A DNA stretch of 6,045 nucleotides. Source: an uncultured Frankiales bacterium. Lineage in GTDB: Bacteria; Actinomycetota; Actinomycetes; Mycobacteriales; SCTD01. The position numbers and the translations under genes are program-made. A model generated the notes under the pieces. The model did not search any database and had not been told where the DNA came from. It saw only the letters and a list, made by a program, of their open reading frames with translations. The stretch spans positions 1 through 6,045 of the forward strand of contig CAMLIA010000233.1 of assembly GCA_946479905.1 (NCBI GenBank), written 5' to 3'. Shown here one piece after another: positions 4,542 through 6,045 of the stretch; positions within the stretch are counted from its first letter, which is position 1; each line of letters opens with the position of its first letter.

Positions 4542-4796
4542 GTGACCTGCCAGATGATGTTCAACCGCTCCATCACGCTCGACTGCCTCACCGCCTGGTC
4601 CTGCTGGATCATCGGCGCAATCCTGGCGGCTGGCGACACGTTCGCGTTCCTGCCGGACGACGCGGGCTTCGCCGGGATCGCCCTGATTGCGCTCGGGCAT
4701 CTCGTATCCATGCACCGAACCATCGTCCGGATGGAGGAGCGTGAGCGTCGTGCGTTCGACCTGGGCCGAGAAGCGGGGCTCAGGACGATCCGCTAG
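4542..4796 (+). CDS. Small two-helix membrane protein in the immunity cassette
   Basis: The frame opens with GTG 4542, but GGGGAG at 4535-4540 is too close to it; ATG 4554 (80 aa) is a better-spaced start, so the N-terminus is uncertain by four residues. Counting from ATG 4554, residues 12-33 (AWSCWIIGAILAAGDTFAFL) and 37-54 (GFAGIALIALGHLVSMH) make two membrane helices joined by a short PDDA turn, followed by a basic, soluble tail (RMEERERRAFDLGREAGLRT). Both ends are probably cytoplasmic. Its place between repressor and integrase suggests expression in the lysogen and a role such as superinfection exclusion, as known for some other temperate-phage membrane proteins; that role is inferred from position only. 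Its stop lies 5 bp from the integrase stop on the other strand. Confidence 0.75.
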   Translation: MTCQMMFNRSITLDCLTAWSCWIIGAILAAGDTFAFLPDDAGFAGIALIALGHLVSMHRTIVRMEERERRAFDLGREAGLRTIR

Positions 4797-4801
4797 AGCT
4801 G

Positions 4802-6045
4802 CTACCAGCCGCCGGCGGCGGCCAGGTCGGAGAGTCTGTCGGTGAGCATGTCCATCCGTGACCGGGCGGCGCGGACGTAGCGTTGCGCGGCCTGCGGTGT
4901 GGAGTCGCCAAGCCACGCCATGATCTCGGCCTCGGTGGCTCCCTGCTGGGCGAGCAGGGTGGCGCCTGTGGCGCGGAGGTCGTGGAAGTGGAGCGACGGG
5001 TGGCCGGCGGCCTCGCGGGCCGCGTACCAGCCGTCACCGCCCTTCTTCAGTGGCCTGCCGTAGAACGTGGACGGGGCGAGCTCGCGGCCGGTGGCCGAGG
5101 GGAACAGCAGCGCGCCGCGGCCCCGGGCGACGTGCTGCCGCAGGTGCTCGCGGAGCACGGGCACGAGGTTGGCTGGGATGCGCTGGTCACGCAGGCCGGC
5201 GTCGGACTTGGTGCCCTTCCGGATCACGCCCTCGCTCCTGGTGCGCGCGATCGAGTGTCGGACGCGGAGGACCCGTCGGGTCAGGTCGACGTCACTGCGG
5301 CGCAGGCCGACGATCTCGCCGTACCGGAGACCGGTCCACAGACCGACCGCCAGCAGTGCACGCCACTCGGATCGGATCGTGGCCAGCATGACGTCGACCT
5401 CGGCCGAGGTCGCCAGCTCCTCCCGCTTGCGCGAGGGCGAAGATCCACCGCCGCGAACGGCGAACGGGTTGCCGCAGCCGACCAGCGGACCGTGTGCGCT
5501 GACGGCGGTGTTCATGACGGCACGACCGAACGCGTAGGTGTGGGCCTTCGTGGTCGCGCCGGCGTCGCTGCCCCTGGTCCGGTTGCCCCGCCGCCGGCCC
5601 GTGGGCTTGAAGCTGTCGTACCAGCCGCTCACCAGCTCGGCGGTGACCTGGTCCAGCGGGAGGGCCCCGAAGGTGGGGTCGAGGTAGCGGGCCAGCAGGT
5701 CGGCGTAGTGGTCGCGGGTCCGGGCCGCGAGTGGCCGGCCCTTGACGCGCCGCTCGGTGATCCAGGTCGTCGCGTACTCGGCGAACGTCGGCATGGCTGC
5801 GGAGCGCTCAGCTGCGCGGGCGGCGTGCCGCACCGCGGGGGGTGTCCAGGTGCCGGCGGAGATCAGGCGACGTTCGTCGACCAGCCACGCTTCGGCGTCG
5901 GAGCGGGTGTCGAAGGTGTGCGGCGCGGTGTGCCGGACAGGGGTCGGCTTGCCGGTGCGTGAAATGCGCAGGGCGCCGGTCGGGTCGCCATAGAATGCCT
6001 GCCAACGGCCACGGCCGTTCTTGCTGGGCAGCTGGCGGACGCTAC
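4802..6045 (-). CDS. int: Tyrosine-recombinase integrase, 5' end cut by right window edge
   Basis: The frame is open from the right edge to TAG at 4802-4804, giving 413 visible residues; a GTG at 5833 is internal, since the 70 residues before it read as a typical integrase N-terminal arm-binding domain (RGRWQAFYGDPTG, FDTRSDAEAWLVDERRLI). Visible residues 85-185 are the SAM-like core-binding domain (TFAEYATTWITERRVKGRPL, ARTRDHYADLLARYLDPTFG). The catalytic domain carries Arg240 (TGLRYGEIVGLR), Lys279 (GTKSDAGLR), His354 and Arg357 (HDLRATGATL), Asp380 (LGDSTPQ, where His or Trp is usual) and the nucleophile Tyr389 (RYVRA). It catalyses attP x attB integration and, with an excisionase, excision. 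All key residues but the second His are standard, so it is probably active. Only the first few residues appear to be missing. Confidence 0.95.
   Translation of the reverse strand, partial: SVRQLPSKNGRGRWQAFYGDPTGALRISRTGKPTPVRHTAPHTFDTRSDAEAWLVDERRLISAGTWTPPAVRHAARAAERSAAMPTFAEYATTWITERRVKGRPLAARTRDHYADLLARYLDPTFGALPLDQVTAELVSGWYDSFKPTGRRRGNRTRGSDAGATTKAHTYAFGRAVMNTAVSAHGPLVGCGNPFAVRGGGSSPSRKREELATSAEVDVMLATIRSEWRALLAVGLWTGLRYGEIVGLRRSDVDLTRRVLRVRHSIARTRSEGVIRKGTKSDAGLRDQRIPANLVPVLREHLRQHVARGRGALLFPSATGRELAPSTFYGRPLKKGGDGWYAAREAAGHPSLHFHDLRATGATLLAQQGATEAEIMAWLGDSTPQAAQRYVRAARSRMDMLTDRLSDLAAAGGW

Noticed and set aside
4808..4819. Perfect 12-base palindrome GCCGCCGGCGGC
   Set aside because: It encodes the Ala/Gly-rich end of the integrase and is expected from codon bias, so no regulatory role is claimed.
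4883..5962. Plus-strand open frame of 359 codons antisense to the integrase
   Set aside because: It is the mirror of a clearly homologous integrase; long antisense frames are expected in such GC-rich DNA and its translation is low-complexity Gly/Arg/Val.
1..6045. CRISPR arrays, insertion sequences, tRNA or rRNA genes
   Set aside because: No spaced direct-repeat array, transposase-like frame with terminal repeats, or cloverleaf-type sequence was found.

Overview
The window looks like the lysogeny and early region of a temperate actinobacterial phage or prophage, or possibly a related integrative element. The DNA is very GC-rich with strong G/C preference at third codon positions, genes are small and packed with 4-base ATGA/GTGA overlaps, and the set tyrosine integrase + divergent HTH regulators + excisionase-like protein + many small orphan proteins is typical of actinobacteriophages. 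The host genus cannot be told from the sequence. No structural, lysis, replication or cargo gene is visible.

Layout, right to left. (1) 4802-6045, minus: a tyrosine recombinase whose 5' end runs off the right edge. (2) 4542-4796, plus: a small two-helix membrane protein, convergent with the integrase (stop codons 5 bp apart). (3) 4341-4541: a non-coding stretch with a strong hairpin just after the repressor gene; a possible place for attP, though no core can be proved. (4) 3963-4340, plus: a 125-aa HTH protein, the best candidate for the immunity repressor. (5) 3799-3962: the divergent control region, with about five copies of a CGGCAAAC half-site arranged head-out toward the two flanking genes plus a perfect CCGAAA-C-TTTCGG palindrome. 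(6) 3798 down to the left edge, minus: a long early operon of eleven genes. It starts with a Cro-like XRE protein (3517-3798) and an excisionase-like HTH protein (3335-3520), followed by a small Cys-rich protein, a 229-aa Cys/coiled-coil protein, a 95-bp gap with a hairpin, a 214-aa protein, then 74-, 79-, 89-, 79-, 94- and 96-aa proteins and a gene cut by the left edge.

Inferred working model: the plus-strand repressor and the minus-strand Cro-like protein compete for the shared operators. When repression lifts, the leftward operon makes the Cro-like protein and the excisionase first, then small early proteins of unknown function, several with Cys pairs that look metal-binding and one membrane-anchored. 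With the integrase this forms an integration/excision switch. No known defence system, toxin-antitoxin pair or metabolic cargo could be recognised; the most interesting material is the operator layout, the membrane protein in the immunity cassette, and the run of undescribed small early proteins.
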